Assembly: GCF_036226405.1 (NCBI RefSeq)
Contig: NZ_CP108464.1
Coordinates: forward strand, 806,001-870,000
DNA: 64,000 nt
DNA from: Streptomyces sp. NBC_01260
GTDB lineage: Bacteria; Actinomycetota; Actinomycetes; Streptomycetales; Streptomycetaceae
Direction of reading: 5' to 3'
Shown here: in pieces, positions 32,545 through 41,487 of the stretch
Position numbering within the stretch: the stretch's first letter is position 1
Layout: every line of letters begins with the position of its first letter
Notes under the pieces: generated by a model
Seen by the model: only the letters and a program-made list of their open reading frames with translations
What the model was told of the DNA's origin: nothing
Database searches by the model: none
Made by a program: the position numbers and the translations under genes

Positions 32545-33278
32545 CAGGACTCCTCCGATGGGGCCGTTGGGGCCGTGGGGGCGGCGGGACCGGGGGCAGC
32601 GGGACCGGTGGCGGTGGTGGTGGAGCCGGGGGCGCTCGGGCCGGGGGCCGTGAGGGCGAGTACCCGGTGCAGGTCGGCGGGGACGGGGCGGCCTGCCGCG
32701 ATGCGCTCGGCCGCGTAGTCGCCCAGCATCCGGGCGAGTTCCGCGTCGCCGCGGGACCGCCGGGCCAGCTGGTCGACGGCGGCGACGGGGACACCGGTGA
32801 AGAGGCATTTGAGGACGGCGTGGCGCCAGTTGTGCGGATCGAGATGCTCGCCGGCGTACGGGCCGACGGCGGCGGCGATCAGTGTGGTGTCGTTGGCGCG
32901 CAGAGCGTCCTCGACGAGGGCCAGGGCGGTGGCGCCGAGGTCCAGTGCGGGCAGTACGAGCAGGACGGCGCGCCGTTCGGCGGCGGTGCCCTGTTCGTAG
33001 AGCCGGGTCGCGGCGGCCAGTCCGGCGCGGGCCTCGATGAGCAGCAGGGCGCGTACGGAGTCGGCGTGTTCGAGTCCGCAGTGGCGGCCCGCTGCGGCGT
33101 ACCGCAGTTCCCACGAGGGGACGGCGTACACGTTGCGGGAAGGTTCGGCGTCCGGATGGGCGGCGGCGTGGGCGGCCTCGGCGAGTGCTTCGTCGAGCCA
33201 GGCGCGTGCGGCGCCGCCGAGCTGCGCGTCGAGCTCCTTGCGGGTCAGCAGCGGGGCATCCGGCGAGGTCATCGGCAT
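32544..33278 (-). CDS. EboA-domain protein
   Basis: A 244-residue helical protein with no enzymatic motif. The central part (RNVYAVPSWELRYAAAGRHC; ALDLGATALALVEDALRAND; HNWRHAVLKCLFTGVPV) follows the EboA family, the marker gene of Ebo clusters. The N-terminus MTSPDAPLLTRKELDAQLGG is short, and the C-terminus ends in a Pro/Thr/Ala-rich low-complexity tail (about 215-244). ATG 33278 has GAAGGGAG upstream. It lies 21 bp after the TIM-barrel isomerase gene and overlaps the TatD start. Role unknown; HEAT-like helical repeats suggest a scaffold. Confidence 0.85.
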   Translation of the reverse strand: MPMTSPDAPLLTRKELDAQLGGAARAWLDEALAEAAHAAAHPDAEPSRNVYAVPSWELRYAAAGRHCGLEHADSVRALLLIEARAGLAAATRLYEQGTAAERRAVLLVLPALDLGATALALVEDALRANDTTLIAAAVGPYAGEHLDPHNWRHAVLKCLFTGVPVAAVDQLARRSRGDAELARMLGDYAAERIAAGRPVPADLHRVLALTAPGPSAPGSTTTATGPAAPGPAAPTAPTAPSEES

Positions 33279-33299
33279 GGCGTTGCTCCCTTCCGGGGT

Positions 33300-34157
33300 C
33301 TAGTGGCTCGACGGAGCGTGCTTGCGGAGGAACTCGATCGAGCTCTGGGCGAGTTCGGGGCCCGCGTGGGAGTGGCGGGGCAGCTCGACGACGGTGAGTC
33401 CGGCGTATCCGGTGTCGCCGAGGGCGTCGAGGGCGGCGAGCACGGGCGGGAAGTCGATCTCTCCCTCGCCGAAGGGGAGGTGTTCGTGGATGCCGCAGCG
33501 CATGTCCTCGATCTGGACGTGTCGCAGCCAGGGGGCCGCTTCGCGTACGCAGTCGACGGGCGAGGCCTGCTCCAGGCACTGGCAGTGGCCGATGTCGAGG
33601 GTGAGTCCGAGCGGTTCCGGGTCACCGCACAGCGCGCGCAGGTGGTGGAAGTCGGAGAGGTGGCTGAGGAGATGTCCGGGCTCGGGCTCGATGGCCAGCG
33701 GCACACCCGCTCGTTCCGCGGCGTCGAGGACCGGAGCGAGGGCGCCGGTCAGCCGCTCCCAGCCGGTGTCGGGAGCGGTGCCCAGTGGCATGACCCCGCT
33801 GAAGCAGTGCACGGCGTGGGCGCCGAGCTCGGCGGCGACGCCGACGGCCCGGACCAGCAGCCCGGTCCGGGCGGCCCTGGCCTCGGGGTCCGGGTCGAGC
33901 AGCGAGGGGCCGTGCTTGCGGCGCGGGTCCAGGACGTAGCGGGCCCCGGTCTCCACGGTGACGCCGAGACCCAGCGCCTGGAGCCTGGCGGCGGCCTGCC
34001 GGGTGCGGGCGAGGAGGTCCGGGCCCATCGGATCGAGGTGCATGTGGTCGAGGGTCAGCCCGACCCCCTCGTAGCCGAGGTCCGCGAGGAGTGCGAGGGC
34101 GTCGCCGAGGCGGAGGTCGGTGAGTCCGTTGGTGCCGTAGCCGAGGCGGATCGTCAT
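33300..34157 (-). CDS. Sugar phosphate isomerase/epimerase (xylose-isomerase-like TIM barrel)
   Basis: A 285-residue AP-endonuclease-2/xylose-isomerase-like protein. Features: YGTNGLTDLRLGDALALLADLGYEGV at the N-terminus, LAIEPEPGHLL (metal Glu), LTLDIGHCQCLE (Asp/His), HVQIEDMRCGIHEHLPFGEGEID and VVELPRHSHAGPE (final Glu/His). The order Glu-Asp-His-Glu fits a metal-dependent isomerase or epimerase. Its ATG overlaps the UbiA-like stop as ATGA. In this operon it would act on a cyclitol or sugar made after the inositol-phosphate-synthase-like enzyme; that is inference. Confidence 0.85.
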   Translation of the reverse strand: MTIRLGYGTNGLTDLRLGDALALLADLGYEGVGLTLDHMHLDPMGPDLLARTRQAAARLQALGLGVTVETGARYVLDPRRKHGPSLLDPDPEARAARTGLLVRAVGVAAELGAHAVHCFSGVMPLGTAPDTGWERLTGALAPVLDAAERAGVPLAIEPEPGHLLSHLSDFHHLRALCGDPEPLGLTLDIGHCQCLEQASPVDCVREAAPWLRHVQIEDMRCGIHEHLPFGEGEIDFPPVLAALDALGDTGYAGLTVVELPRHSHAGPELAQSSIEFLRKHAPSSH

Positions 34158-35173
34158 GTGGGGCTCACCTTCCGGGCGAGACTGCGGGCGAGCGGGACGA
34201 GGCCCATGACGGCGAGCGCCGTGCCGGACGCGCCGGACCGGGCGGCGAGGGCGGCCTGGAGCGGGATCATCGCCCGGATACCGCTGCCGACGGCGCGCTG
34301 GGTGAGCGGCGGCGACGGGTTGAGCGCGGCGTGGACGAGCGGGCGGGCGGCGGTGCGGAGGTAGGCGCCGGTGAGCGCGGTGAGCAGGAGACGGGCGGGG
34401 GCGCTCGCTCCGGTGCGGGCGCGTGCGTTCGCGGGGGCGCCGCCTCCGGCACGGGAGCCGGGCGGGGCAGTGCCGCCGCCGCCGGCAGGCAGCGCCGCGT
34501 CGGCCTCTCCCCGCCGCTCCCGCACCGCGACGCCGCCGAGCGCGACGACCGCTCCGAGGGCGGCGAGGGGTGCGGTGGTGGAACCGCCCTGTGCCTCATG
34601 GCGCGAGACGGCGGTGACCGCGTAGGTGTGCGCCGTCAGCAGGGCGGCGGCGGGCAGGGCCGCGGGCAGCGCGGCACGGGCGGAGGCCGTGGTGGCCGGA
34701 CCAGTGGCGCGGGTGGAGTGCGCGGCCGTCGCCGTCGCCGTCGCGCCCAGCAGCAGGTCCAGGCCGCGGGCCGCCGCCATGGCCGCCGGGCCCGCCGGGG
34801 TGTGCTTCAGGCGGAGGTCGTACGCCCAGACCGTCGCCGCGAGGCCGGTGGCCACCGTCAGGGCCGGGCGTCCCGCGCGGGCGGCGAGGGCCAGGCCCGC
34901 CGCGGTCAGCGCACCGGCCGCGACGAGCGCCGCGCGGGGCGTGATCCGGCCTGAGGGGATCGGGCGGTGCGGGCGGTCCACGGCGTCCTCGTCGCGGTCG
35001 GCCCAGTCGTTGAGGGCCATGCCCGCCTCGTACAGACAGAGCGAGGCGCCGACGGCGAGGGCGGTGGAACGGTTGGGGCGGCGTCCGAGAGCCGCCGCGC
35101 CCGCCAGCGCGTCGCCCGGCACGGTGAAGAGTGCGGAGACCCTGAGCAGCTCCGCCCAGGCGCGCACGGTCAC
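34154..35173 (-). CDS. UbiA-like prenyltransferase (EboC / SCO3242 type)
   Basis: A 339-residue integral membrane protein with about eight helices. The first Asp-rich motif is NDWADRDEDAVDRPHRPIPSG, the hallmark of UbiA enzymes that bind prenyl diphosphate through Mg2+. The second motif is weaker (YDLRLKHTPAGPAAMAAARGLD). A Gly/Ala-rich loop (about 235-270) is unusual. The GTG start overlaps the upstream stop as GTGA. From memory, Streptomyces coelicolor SCO3242, near the CDA antibiotic cluster, belongs to this family. It probably attaches a prenyl group to the polar product of the neighbouring enzymes, making it membrane-associated. Confidence 0.85.
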   Translation of the reverse strand: MTVRAWAELLRVSALFTVPGDALAGAAALGRRPNRSTALAVGASLCLYEAGMALNDWADRDEDAVDRPHRPIPSGRITPRAALVAAGALTAAGLALAARAGRPALTVATGLAATVWAYDLRLKHTPAGPAAMAAARGLDLLLGATATATAAHSTRATGPATTASARAALPAALPAAALLTAHTYAVTAVSRHEAQGGSTTAPLAALGAVVALGGVAVRERRGEADAALPAGGGGTAPPGSRAGGGAPANARARTGASAPARLLLTALTGAYLRTAARPLVHAALNPSPPLTQRAVGSGIRAMIPLQAALAARSGASGTALAVMGLVPLARSLARKVSPT

Positions 35174-36288
35174 TTCTCCCCCCGCAGCCGCTCCGCGAAG
35201 GCGAGCAGCGCCAGGTACTGCGCGGACAGTGCGGCAGGTCCGCCGTCCGGGTCCTTGAAGTAGAAGCCGAGTTCGGGGCGCGGGCCGGTCAGGCCCGCCT
35301 CGTGGGCGCGGGCCAGCAGCCGTGCCAGGTCGAGCACCAGGGGCGCGGCGAGTGCCGAGTCGCACCCCTGCCAGGTGGTCTGGAGCACCATGCGCGCGCC
35401 GAGGAAACCGTCGAACGCGATGTGGTCCCAGGCCGTCTTCCAGTCGCCGAGTGCCGGCACGTCGTCGATGTGGACCTCGCCCTCGGGGGCGGAGCCGAGC
35501 GTGTCGGCCAGGACGCGTTCCTTGCCGGCGTTCTTCGCGGCGGCCGCGGCCGGGTCGGCCAGTGCCGCCCCGTCCCCGCCGCCCAGCAGATTGGTGCCGG
35601 ACCAGGCCCGTACCGGCAGGGCCCGCTGCACGAACATCGGGGCGAGCACGGAGCGCAGCAGGGTCTGGCCGGTCTTGCCGTCGCGGCCCGCGTGAGGAAG
35701 GGCGCAGGCCGCGACGGCGGTTTGGAGGGCGGGGGTACGCAGCCCGGTGGAGGGGGTGAAGTTGACGTACGGACAGCCGGCGCGGAGCGCCGCCGCGGCG
35801 TAGAGCGAGCTGGCGGGCAGCCGCTGCGCGCCGGGCGCGGGCGTCGGCTCGGTGGAGGCGACGTTCACGACGACGGTCCTGGCCAGGCCGTTGCGGCGGC
35901 CGAATCCGGTGATGTCGGCGGCGAACGCGGTGACGAGCTCCTCGTCCGTGCGGGTGTCGCCGGGGAGCGGTCCCCCGGGGCGGATCTCCGCGTCGGCCGC
36001 TGCGAGTTCGGACTGCACGGCGGAGGGGAGCCCGTGCGGCAGCACTCCCCCGGCGGCGAGTACCTCGGCCCGTTTGGGGAGGGGGCAGTCCAGGGTGTCG
36101 TGTCCGCCGAAGACGAGCGAGGCCACGGGTGGCAGACCGCTCTCGGCGAACGGCGGGGTCTCGGTGACCATGCCTGCGGCCGGGTGGAGGCCCGCCGCGA
36201 CCGCTGCGCACCCCGCCGTGGCGGTGGTGGCGACGGAGCCGCGTGCTCCGATGAACCAGACTCCGGTACGAACGGCGTGTGCTGACAC
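35170..36288 (-). CDS. Inositol-3-phosphate-synthase-like protein
   Basis: A 372-residue protein with the N-terminal Rossmann motif WFIGARGSVATT and the inositol-phosphate-synthase region VVVNVASTEP, YVNFTPSTGL, WSGTNLLGGGDG and GWKTAWDHIAFDG-like DWKTAWDHIAFDGF. The last part (LVLDLARLLARAHEAG) matches the MIPS C-terminal helix. It is shorter than eukaryotic MIPS but normal for the actinobacterial type. It could convert glucose 6-phosphate or a related keto-sugar into a cyclitol phosphate. A GTG start at 36288 has GGGAGG six bases upstream, and this is the first gene of the Ebo-like operon. Classical Ebo clusters have a dehydroquinate-synthase-like EboD in this role. Confidence 0.85.
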   Translation of the reverse strand: MSAHAVRTGVWFIGARGSVATTATAGCAAVAAGLHPAAGMVTETPPFAESGLPPVASLVFGGHDTLDCPLPKRAEVLAAGGVLPHGLPSAVQSELAAADAEIRPGGPLPGDTRTDEELVTAFAADITGFGRRNGLARTVVVNVASTEPTPAPGAQRLPASSLYAAAALRAGCPYVNFTPSTGLRTPALQTAVAACALPHAGRDGKTGQTLLRSVLAPMFVQRALPVRAWSGTNLLGGGDGAALADPAAAAAKNAGKERVLADTLGSAPEGEVHIDDVPALGDWKTAWDHIAFDGFLGARMVLQTTWQGCDSALAAPLVLDLARLLARAHEAGLTGPRPELGFYFKDPDGGPAALSAQYLALLAFAERLRGEK

Positions 36289-36409
36289 GGGCTGCCTCCC
36301 TGGCTGGGGGTCCTGGCTGGGCAGAGCTGGTGGCGCTGTGCACGGGGAGAAGGGGGCTGCGGACGGCGGGCGGGGGCGTGCTGCCCCGCCCGCCGTCCGG
36401 GCGGTGGCC

Positions 36410-39400
36410 CTATGCGGAGGGCAGTTCCTTCAGCTGGATGTCGCGGAAGGACACCTGGTCGTCGGCCCCGTGGTTCTGGAGGCCGATGTAGCCGTCCTTG
36501 AGGCTGCGGGCCGGATCGGTGTTGGTGAAGTCGTTGATCTTCACTCCGTTGAGGAAGATCTGGAGACGTTCACCCTGGACCTTGATCTCGTAGCTGTTCC
36601 ACTGGCCGGGCGGCCTGAGGACCTGGTCACGGGCCTTGATGTTGGCCGACTTGAAGGTGTAGACGGCGCCGGTGGTGCGGTCGGCGGCGTCGGTGGCGTC
36701 GATCTGGACCTCGTAGCCGTTGTTGACGGCGGACCAGGGGTCGTCGGACTCCGGGAAGCCGACGAAGACGCCGGAGTTGTCATCGCCCGCCAGCTTCCAG
36801 TCGAGCTTCAGGGAGTACGACTTCAGCTCCTTGGCCTGGTAGGTGAGCAGGCCCATGCCGCCTTCGGAGCGCAGCTCGCCGTCGACGACGTTGAACTTGC
36901 CGGGGCCCGCCTGCTTCCAGCCTTCGAGCGTCTTGCCGTTGAAGATCGGCCGGTAGCCGGTGTCCGGCTTGCAGTCGGCCTTCACCTGGCCGGCCGCGTA
37001 CCGCATACCGCCCGAGAGGAGCTTGCGGAAGTCCGGGTCGGCGTAGGACTCCTTGGTGTGGCCGAGGCCGGTGTAGAAGGAGCGGCCGCCCTGGTAGCTC
37101 TGGCACCAGGTGATCGGGTGGTCGCCCTTCATATTGCCGCCGGTGTAGGTCGTCTCGTCGAGGGTGGCGAGGACCTTGACCTTGCCGCGCGGGTTGGTGC
37201 GGTAGTTGTACAGCTCGTCGGTGCGGTCCCAGGCGTCGCCCAGGTGTGCGGTCGCCGGGTTCTTGCGGTCCTCGACCCGGACGGTGACGGGCTGGATGGC
37301 GGGGTGGCTGTCGAAGTACGCGCCGACGAGTCCGCCGTAGAACGGCCAGTCGTACTCGGTGTCGGCGGCGGCGTGCACGCCGACGAAGCCGCCGCCGGTG
37401 GACACGTAGTTCTCGAACGCCTTCTGCTGGTCGGCGTTGAGGACATCACCCGTTGTCGACATGAAGACGACGGCGTCGTAGCGGGCCAGGTTGGCGGTGG
37501 TGAACTGGCCGGCCTCCTCCGTGGCGTCGACCGTGATGTTGCTGTCCTTGCCGATCTCCTTCAGTGCGGCGATGCCCTCACCAATCGCGTCGTGGCGGAA
37601 GCCGGCGGTCTTGGAGAAGGCCAGGACGCGCTTGGCGGTCTTGTCGGGCGGGGTGTTGGAGAGCTCGAAGTCATCGATGTCGTAGAGCGCGCCCTCGCCT
37701 CCCTTGAAGACCAGGAAGAGCTCGGTGGCCTTCTTCGGGACGCCGCGCAGCGGTACGTCGATGTCCTGGAAGGTCTCCCAGCCGCCGGTCACCGGGACCG
37801 GTGCGGAGCCGAGGATCTTGCCGGTCGCCGAGCCGGACCGTACTTCGAGGAAGCCGCCGGCGCCGCCGGAGGAGATCCGGGCGGTGAGCTTGGTGGAGTC
37901 GCCGAGGATGTACGGCTTGAAGGAGATCCAGTCGCCGTTGTCGATGTCGCCGACGGTCTTGCCGCCCTCGGCGTTCGCCTTGTCGTACGTCTTGATGCCG
38001 GACGAGCCGGTGAAGTGCTCGGCCTGGCGGTGGCGCGGCTGGAGCTGCGACTGGTCGTGGCCGGTCAGCGCGGCCTGGCCGCCGCCCCCGCCGTCGGTGT
38101 ACGAGGCGTCGATGACCCCGAAGATGTTGGCGTTGGGGTCGTGCCCGCCGTCCATGTCGGTCTTGATGGTGCCGGTGCAGCCGTGCGCCGAGGTGATCGG
38201 GTGGCCGTGGCTGTCGTGACCGAGGACGAAGCGGACCTCGATCTTGGAGCAGTCGATCGTGCCGTCCTCGGGGTCGGTCACGTTCACCTTGAACGGGATC
38301 GCGTCCCCGAAGGTGAACAGCTGCCCGTCACCGGGGAGTTCGAGGCTCACGGTCGGGGCCGTGTTGCCGACGGTCACATGGACGCTCGCCGAACCGGTGC
38401 GTCCGGAGGGGTCCTGCGCGGTGACGGTCGCGGTGTAGGTGCCGTTCTTCTTGTACGTGTACGTGGGGTTGGGGTCGGTGGAGGTTCCCCCGTCGCCGAA
38501 GTCCCAGGCGTAGGTGAGGGCGTCGCCGTCGCCGTCCGAGGTGCCGGCCGAGGAGAACTTCGCCTTCAGCGGCGCGGCGCCCGAGGTCTTGTTGACCGCG
38601 GCCTCCGCGATCGGGGAGCGCCCCCCTGTGGCGTTCTCGATTCGGTAGAGCGCGGAGTGCTCGTCGCCGCCGAACCAGGAGAGGCCGTAGTCCAGGACGT
38701 AGAGCGCCCCGTCGGGTCCGAAGGCCATGTCCATCACCTGTGTGCCGGACCACGGGATGTCGTTGATCGACTGCACGGCGCCGTCGGCGTCCTGCTCGAT
38801 ACGCTTGATCCACTGCCGGCCGAACTCACCGGCGAAGAAGTCGCCGTCGTACGCCTCCGGGAACTTCACGGGCGAGTCGAGGTCGGCGTCGTAGTGGTAG
38901 ACCGGTCCGCCCATCGGGGACTCGGATCCGGTGCCGAACTCCGGGACGGAGCCGCCGTCGTAGGGGATCCAGGCGGCCTGCGCCGGGGGCAGGTCGACGA
39001 TGCCGGTGTTGTGCGGCGAGGTGTTCTTCGGGGCCGCGCAGTCGAAGGCGGCGCCGGAGGTCTTGGTGGCGAAGTCGTAGTCGATGTAGGGGTCGTTGTC
39101 ACCCGTGCAGAACGGCCAGCCGAAGTTGCCGGCCTTGGTGACCCGGGCGAACTCGACCTGTCCGGCCGGTCCGCGCTTGGGGTCGGCCGCGCCCGCGTCC
39201 GGACCGTAGTCGCCGACGTAGACGATGCCGGTGGCCTTGTCGACGCTGAAGCGGAACGGGTTGCGGAAGCCCATGGCGTAGATCTCGGGGCGGGTCTTGT
39301 CCGTGCCCGGGGCGAAGAGGTTGCCGTCCGGGACGGTGTACGAGCCGTCGTCGGCCACCTTGATCCGGAGGATCTTGCCGCGCAGGTCGTTGCTGTTGCC

Positions 39401-40126
39401 GGCGGAGCGCCGGGCGTCGAACGCCGGGTTGCGGTCGGGGCGGGCGTCGAGGGGGCTGTAGCCGTCGGAGGCGAAGGGGTTGGAGTCGTCGCCGGTCGAC
39501 AGGTACAGGTTGCCGTCGGCGTCGAAGTCGATGTCGCCGCCGACGTGGCAGCAGATGCCGCGGGACGTCTTGACGTCGAGGACCTTCTTCTCGCTGCCCA
39601 GGTCGAGCGTGCCGTCCTCCTTGAGGACGAAGCGGGAGAGCCGGTTGACGCCGTCGAACTTGGCGAAGTCGGCGGCGGTGCCGGTCTCGGGGGCGTCGCC
39701 GTCCGGGGTGTCCATCGGAGGTGCGTAGTAGAGGTAGATCGCCCGGTTCTCGGCGAAGTCCGGGTCGATGCCGACGCCCTGGAGGCCTTCCTCGTCGTGC
39801 GAGTAGACGGGGACGGTGCCTGCGACGCTGGTGTTGCCCGAGCTGTCGGTGAGGCGCAGCTCGCCGGTGCGCGAGGTGTGCAGCACGCTGCGGTCGGGGA
39901 GCACGGCCAGCGTCATGGGCTCGCCGGTCTCGGCGGCGCCCTTGGCGAGGGTGACCTGCTGGAAGTCCTCGGAGGCCGGGGCGGGGGCGGGTTCCTCGTG
40001 GGCGGCGGCCGTTGTGGGCGTGCCGCCCAGAGTGAGGGTCGCGGCGGCGAGCAGGGCGCCGGTGAACAGGGCGAGGGATTTGCGGACGCGGAGTCTGGTT
40101 CCGGTCCTGCTTCGGGTTCTGTGCAC
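36410..40126 (-). CDS. Giant secreted multidomain sugar enzyme (PQQ-type propeller, PKD, CBM, ThuA, DUF1080)
   Basis: A 1238-residue exported protein. Order: Sec signal peptide (1-43, ending TTAAAHEEP); glucose/sorbosone-dehydrogenase-like propeller (about 50-490; EEGLQGVGIDPDF, ILRIKVADDG, YAMGFRNPFRFSVD); PKD domain (about 505-592; YAWDFGDGGTSTDPNPTYTY); a CBM6-like lectin module (about 690-830; GDIDNGDWISFKPY); a ThuA domain (about 840-1040; VGVHAAADTEYDWPFYGGLVG, SYQGGRSFYTGLGHTKES); and a DUF1080 3-keto-disaccharide-hydrolase domain (about 1050-1238; IFNGKTLEGWKQAGPGKFNV). It looks like a single-chain machine for oxidised (3-keto) glycosides outside the cell. A ROK-type dyad lies about 190 bp upstream of its start. 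Confidence 0.88.
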   Translation of the reverse strand: MHRTRSRTGTRLRVRKSLALFTGALLAAATLTLGGTPTTAAAHEEPAPAPASEDFQQVTLAKGAAETGEPMTLAVLPDRSVLHTSRTGELRLTDSSGNTSVAGTVPVYSHDEEGLQGVGIDPDFAENRAIYLYYAPPMDTPDGDAPETGTAADFAKFDGVNRLSRFVLKEDGTLDLGSEKKVLDVKTSRGICCHVGGDIDFDADGNLYLSTGDDSNPFASDGYSPLDARPDRNPAFDARRSAGNSNDLRGKILRIKVADDGSYTVPDGNLFAPGTDKTRPEIYAMGFRNPFRFSVDKATGIVYVGDYGPDAGAADPKRGPAGQVEFARVTKAGNFGWPFCTGDNDPYIDYDFATKTSGAAFDCAAPKNTSPHNTGIVDLPPAQAAWIPYDGGSVPEFGTGSESPMGGPVYHYDADLDSPVKFPEAYDGDFFAGEFGRQWIKRIEQDADGAVQSINDIPWSGTQVMDMAFGPDGALYVLDYGLSWFGGDEHSALYRIENATGGRSPIAEAAVNKTSGAAPLKAKFSSAGTSDGDGDALTYAWDFGDGGTSTDPNPTYTYKKNGTYTATVTAQDPSGRTGSASVHVTVGNTAPTVSLELPGDGQLFTFGDAIPFKVNVTDPEDGTIDCSKIEVRFVLGHDSHGHPITSAHGCTGTIKTDMDGGHDPNANIFGVIDASYTDGGGGGQAALTGHDQSQLQPRHRQAEHFTGSSGIKTYDKANAEGGKTVGDIDNGDWISFKPYILGDSTKLTARISSGGAGGFLEVRSGSATGKILGSAPVPVTGGWETFQDIDVPLRGVPKKATELFLVFKGGEGALYDIDDFELSNTPPDKTAKRVLAFSKTAGFRHDAIGEGIAALKEIGKDSNITVDATEEAGQFTTANLARYDAVVFMSTTGDVLNADQQKAFENYVSTGGGFVGVHAAADTEYDWPFYGGLVGAYFDSHPAIQPVTVRVEDRKNPATAHLGDAWDRTDELYNYRTNPRGKVKVLATLDETTYTGGNMKGDHPITWCQSYQGGRSFYTGLGHTKESYADPDFRKLLSGGMRYAAGQVKADCKPDTGYRPIFNGKTLEGWKQAGPGKFNVVDGELRSEGGMGLLTYQAKELKSYSLKLDWKLAGDDNSGVFVGFPESDDPWSAVNNGYEVQIDATDAADRTTGAVYTFKSANIKARDQVLRPPGQWNSYEIKVQGERLQIFLNGVKINDFTNTDPARSLKDGYIGLQNHGADDQVSFRDIQLKELPSA

Positions 40127-40431
40127 GAGTGTCCTCCGGAGAGTGCCGGTGGTACGGGCGGGTGCGGGTGCTGCCGTGCCGTTTCGCGCGGGGACTGCCG
40201 CGCAGATCGGTCGGGGCCTGTGTGGCTCCCGTGACGGGGGTTATGTCGTGTACACGTTCTGGACGGTAGACCTGTTCGTCCAGGACGGAAAGCCCTTGTG
40301 CAGCGATGTTGTTGAACTTTTTCCTTGGTCAGGACAAAGAGGGGCGAGGGCAGCGGGGACCGGCCCGACGGCGTGCGGTGTGCCGCGAGCGGTGCGCGAT
40401 CAAGCCTCTCCGGTGAATGAGGAGCGGGGGT
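40127..40431. other. Gene-free promoter region of the giant secreted protein
   Basis: No gene was found. The stretch holds a palindrome CGTGTACACG (40247-40256), an inverted repeat CTGGAC/GTCCAG (40259-40264, 40278-40283) and the ROK-type dyad at 40317-40339. The promoter for the secreted protein must lie here. Confidence 0.5.
40317..40339. promoter_or_regulatory. Candidate ROK-family operator, copy 1
   Basis: CTTTTTCC-N7-GGACAAAG is a near-perfect inverted repeat. The same dyad with the same 7-base spacer occurs at 47986-48008 upstream of the ROK regulator gene, and the longer 28-base context matches at 21 positions. It lies about 190-210 bp upstream of the giant secreted protein. Confidence 0.65.
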
Positions 40432-40464
40432 CCGGGGGCGCCCCCGCAAGGGCGGCGCCCCCGG
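40432..40464 (-). terminator. G/C-rich hairpin terminator of the sugar operon
   Basis: CCGGGGGCGCC (40432-40442) pairs with GGCGCCCCCGG (40454-40464) with an 11-base loop. It begins seven bases after the stop of the TIM-barrel gene on the minus strand, the usual place of a terminator. Confidence 0.7.
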
Positions 40465-40470
40465 GCCCGG

Positions 40471-41475
40471 TCAGTCCTTGCCGCCGAACGCCGCGTCGAA
40501 CGACGCGCTCGGCGGGTCGAAATCGAACCGCTTCAGCGACGTCAGCGCCTCCGGCGCGCCCGTCAGGCGGTCCATGCCCGCGTCCTCCCACTCCACGGAG
40601 ACCGGCCCGTCGTACTCGATGGACCGCAGCATCCGGAACACGTCCTCCCACGGCACATCGCCGTGCCCCGCCGAGACGAAGTCCCAGCCGCGCCGCGGGT
40701 CGCCCCACGGCAGGTGGGAGCCGAGCCGGCCGTTGCGGCCGTCCAGGCGCTTGCGGGCCTCCTTGCAGTCCACGTGGTAGATCCGGTCCCGGAAGTCGTA
40801 CAGGAAGCCGACCGGATCCAGGTCCTGCCAGACGAAGTGGCTCGGGTCGAAGTTCAGCCCGAAGGCGGGCCGGTGGCCGACGGCCTCCAGCGCGCGGTGC
40901 GTGGTCCAGTAGTCGTACGCGATCTCGCTCGGATGCACCTCGTGGGCGAAGCGCACCCCCTGCGCGTCGAACACGTCCAGGATCGGGTTCCAGCGCTCGG
41001 CGAAGTCCTCGTACCCCCGCTCGATCATGTGCGGCGGAACCGGCGGGAACATCGCGACCAGGTGCCAGATCGAGGAACCGGTGAACCCGATGACCGTACG
41101 CACCCCGAAGGCGGCGGCCGCCCGCGCGGTGTCCTTCATCTCCTCGGCGGCCCTGCGGCGCACCCCCTCGGGCTCCCCGTCGCCCCAGATCCGGGCGGGC
41201 AGGATGCCCTGGTGGCGCTCGTCGATCGGGTTGTCGCAGACGGCCTGCCCGACCAGGTGGTTGGAGATCGCCCAGCACTTCAGCCCGTACGTGTCGAGCA
41301 GCCGGCGGCGCCCCTCCAGGTAACCCGGGTCGGCAAGCGCCTTGTCGACCTCGAAGTGGTCTCCCCAGCAGGCGAGTTCGAGCCCGTCGTAACCGAAGTC
41401 GCGGGCGTACCGGCAGACGTCCTCCAGTGGCAGGTCGGCCCATTGACCGGTGAAGAGGGTGAAGGGACGGGGCAT
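40471..41475 (-). CDS. Sugar phosphate isomerase/epimerase (TIM barrel)
   Basis: A 334-residue xylose-isomerase-like protein. Metal-site motifs: [16 protein letters not shown] (Glu/His), [16 protein letters not shown] (Asp/His), [15 protein letters not shown] (Asp/Lys) and [13 protein letters not shown] (final Glu). The N-terminus reads [29 protein letters not shown]. This subfamily is usually encoded beside Gfo/Idh/MocA oxidoreductases, as here (12-bp gap), and may epimerise, isomerise or cleave a keto-sugar. It is the last gene before a strong hairpin. Confidence 0.88.
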   Translation of the reverse strand: MPRPFTLFTGQWADLPLEDVCRYARDFGYDGLELACWGDHFEVDKALADPGYLEGRRRLLDTYGLKCWAISNHLVGQAVCDNPIDERHQGILPARIWGDGEPEGVRRRAAEEMKDTARAAAAFGVRTVIGFTGSSIWHLVAMFPPVPPHMIERGYEDFAERWNPILDVFDAQGVRFAHEVHPSEIAYDYWTTHRALEAVGHRPAFGLNFDPSHFVWQDLDPVGFLYDFRDRIYHVDCKEARKRLDGRNGRLGSHLPWGDPRRGWDFVSAGHGDVPWEDVFRMLRSIEYDGPVSVEWEDAGMDRLTGAPEALTSLKRFDFDPPSASFDAAFGGKD

Positions 41476-41487
41476 GCGCAGGACCTC

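Noticed and set aside
35852..40234. A 1460-codon open frame on the plus strand opposite the giant secreted protein
   Set aside because: It is antisense to a gene with clear domains and has no recognisable motif; long spurious frames are expected at this GC content.
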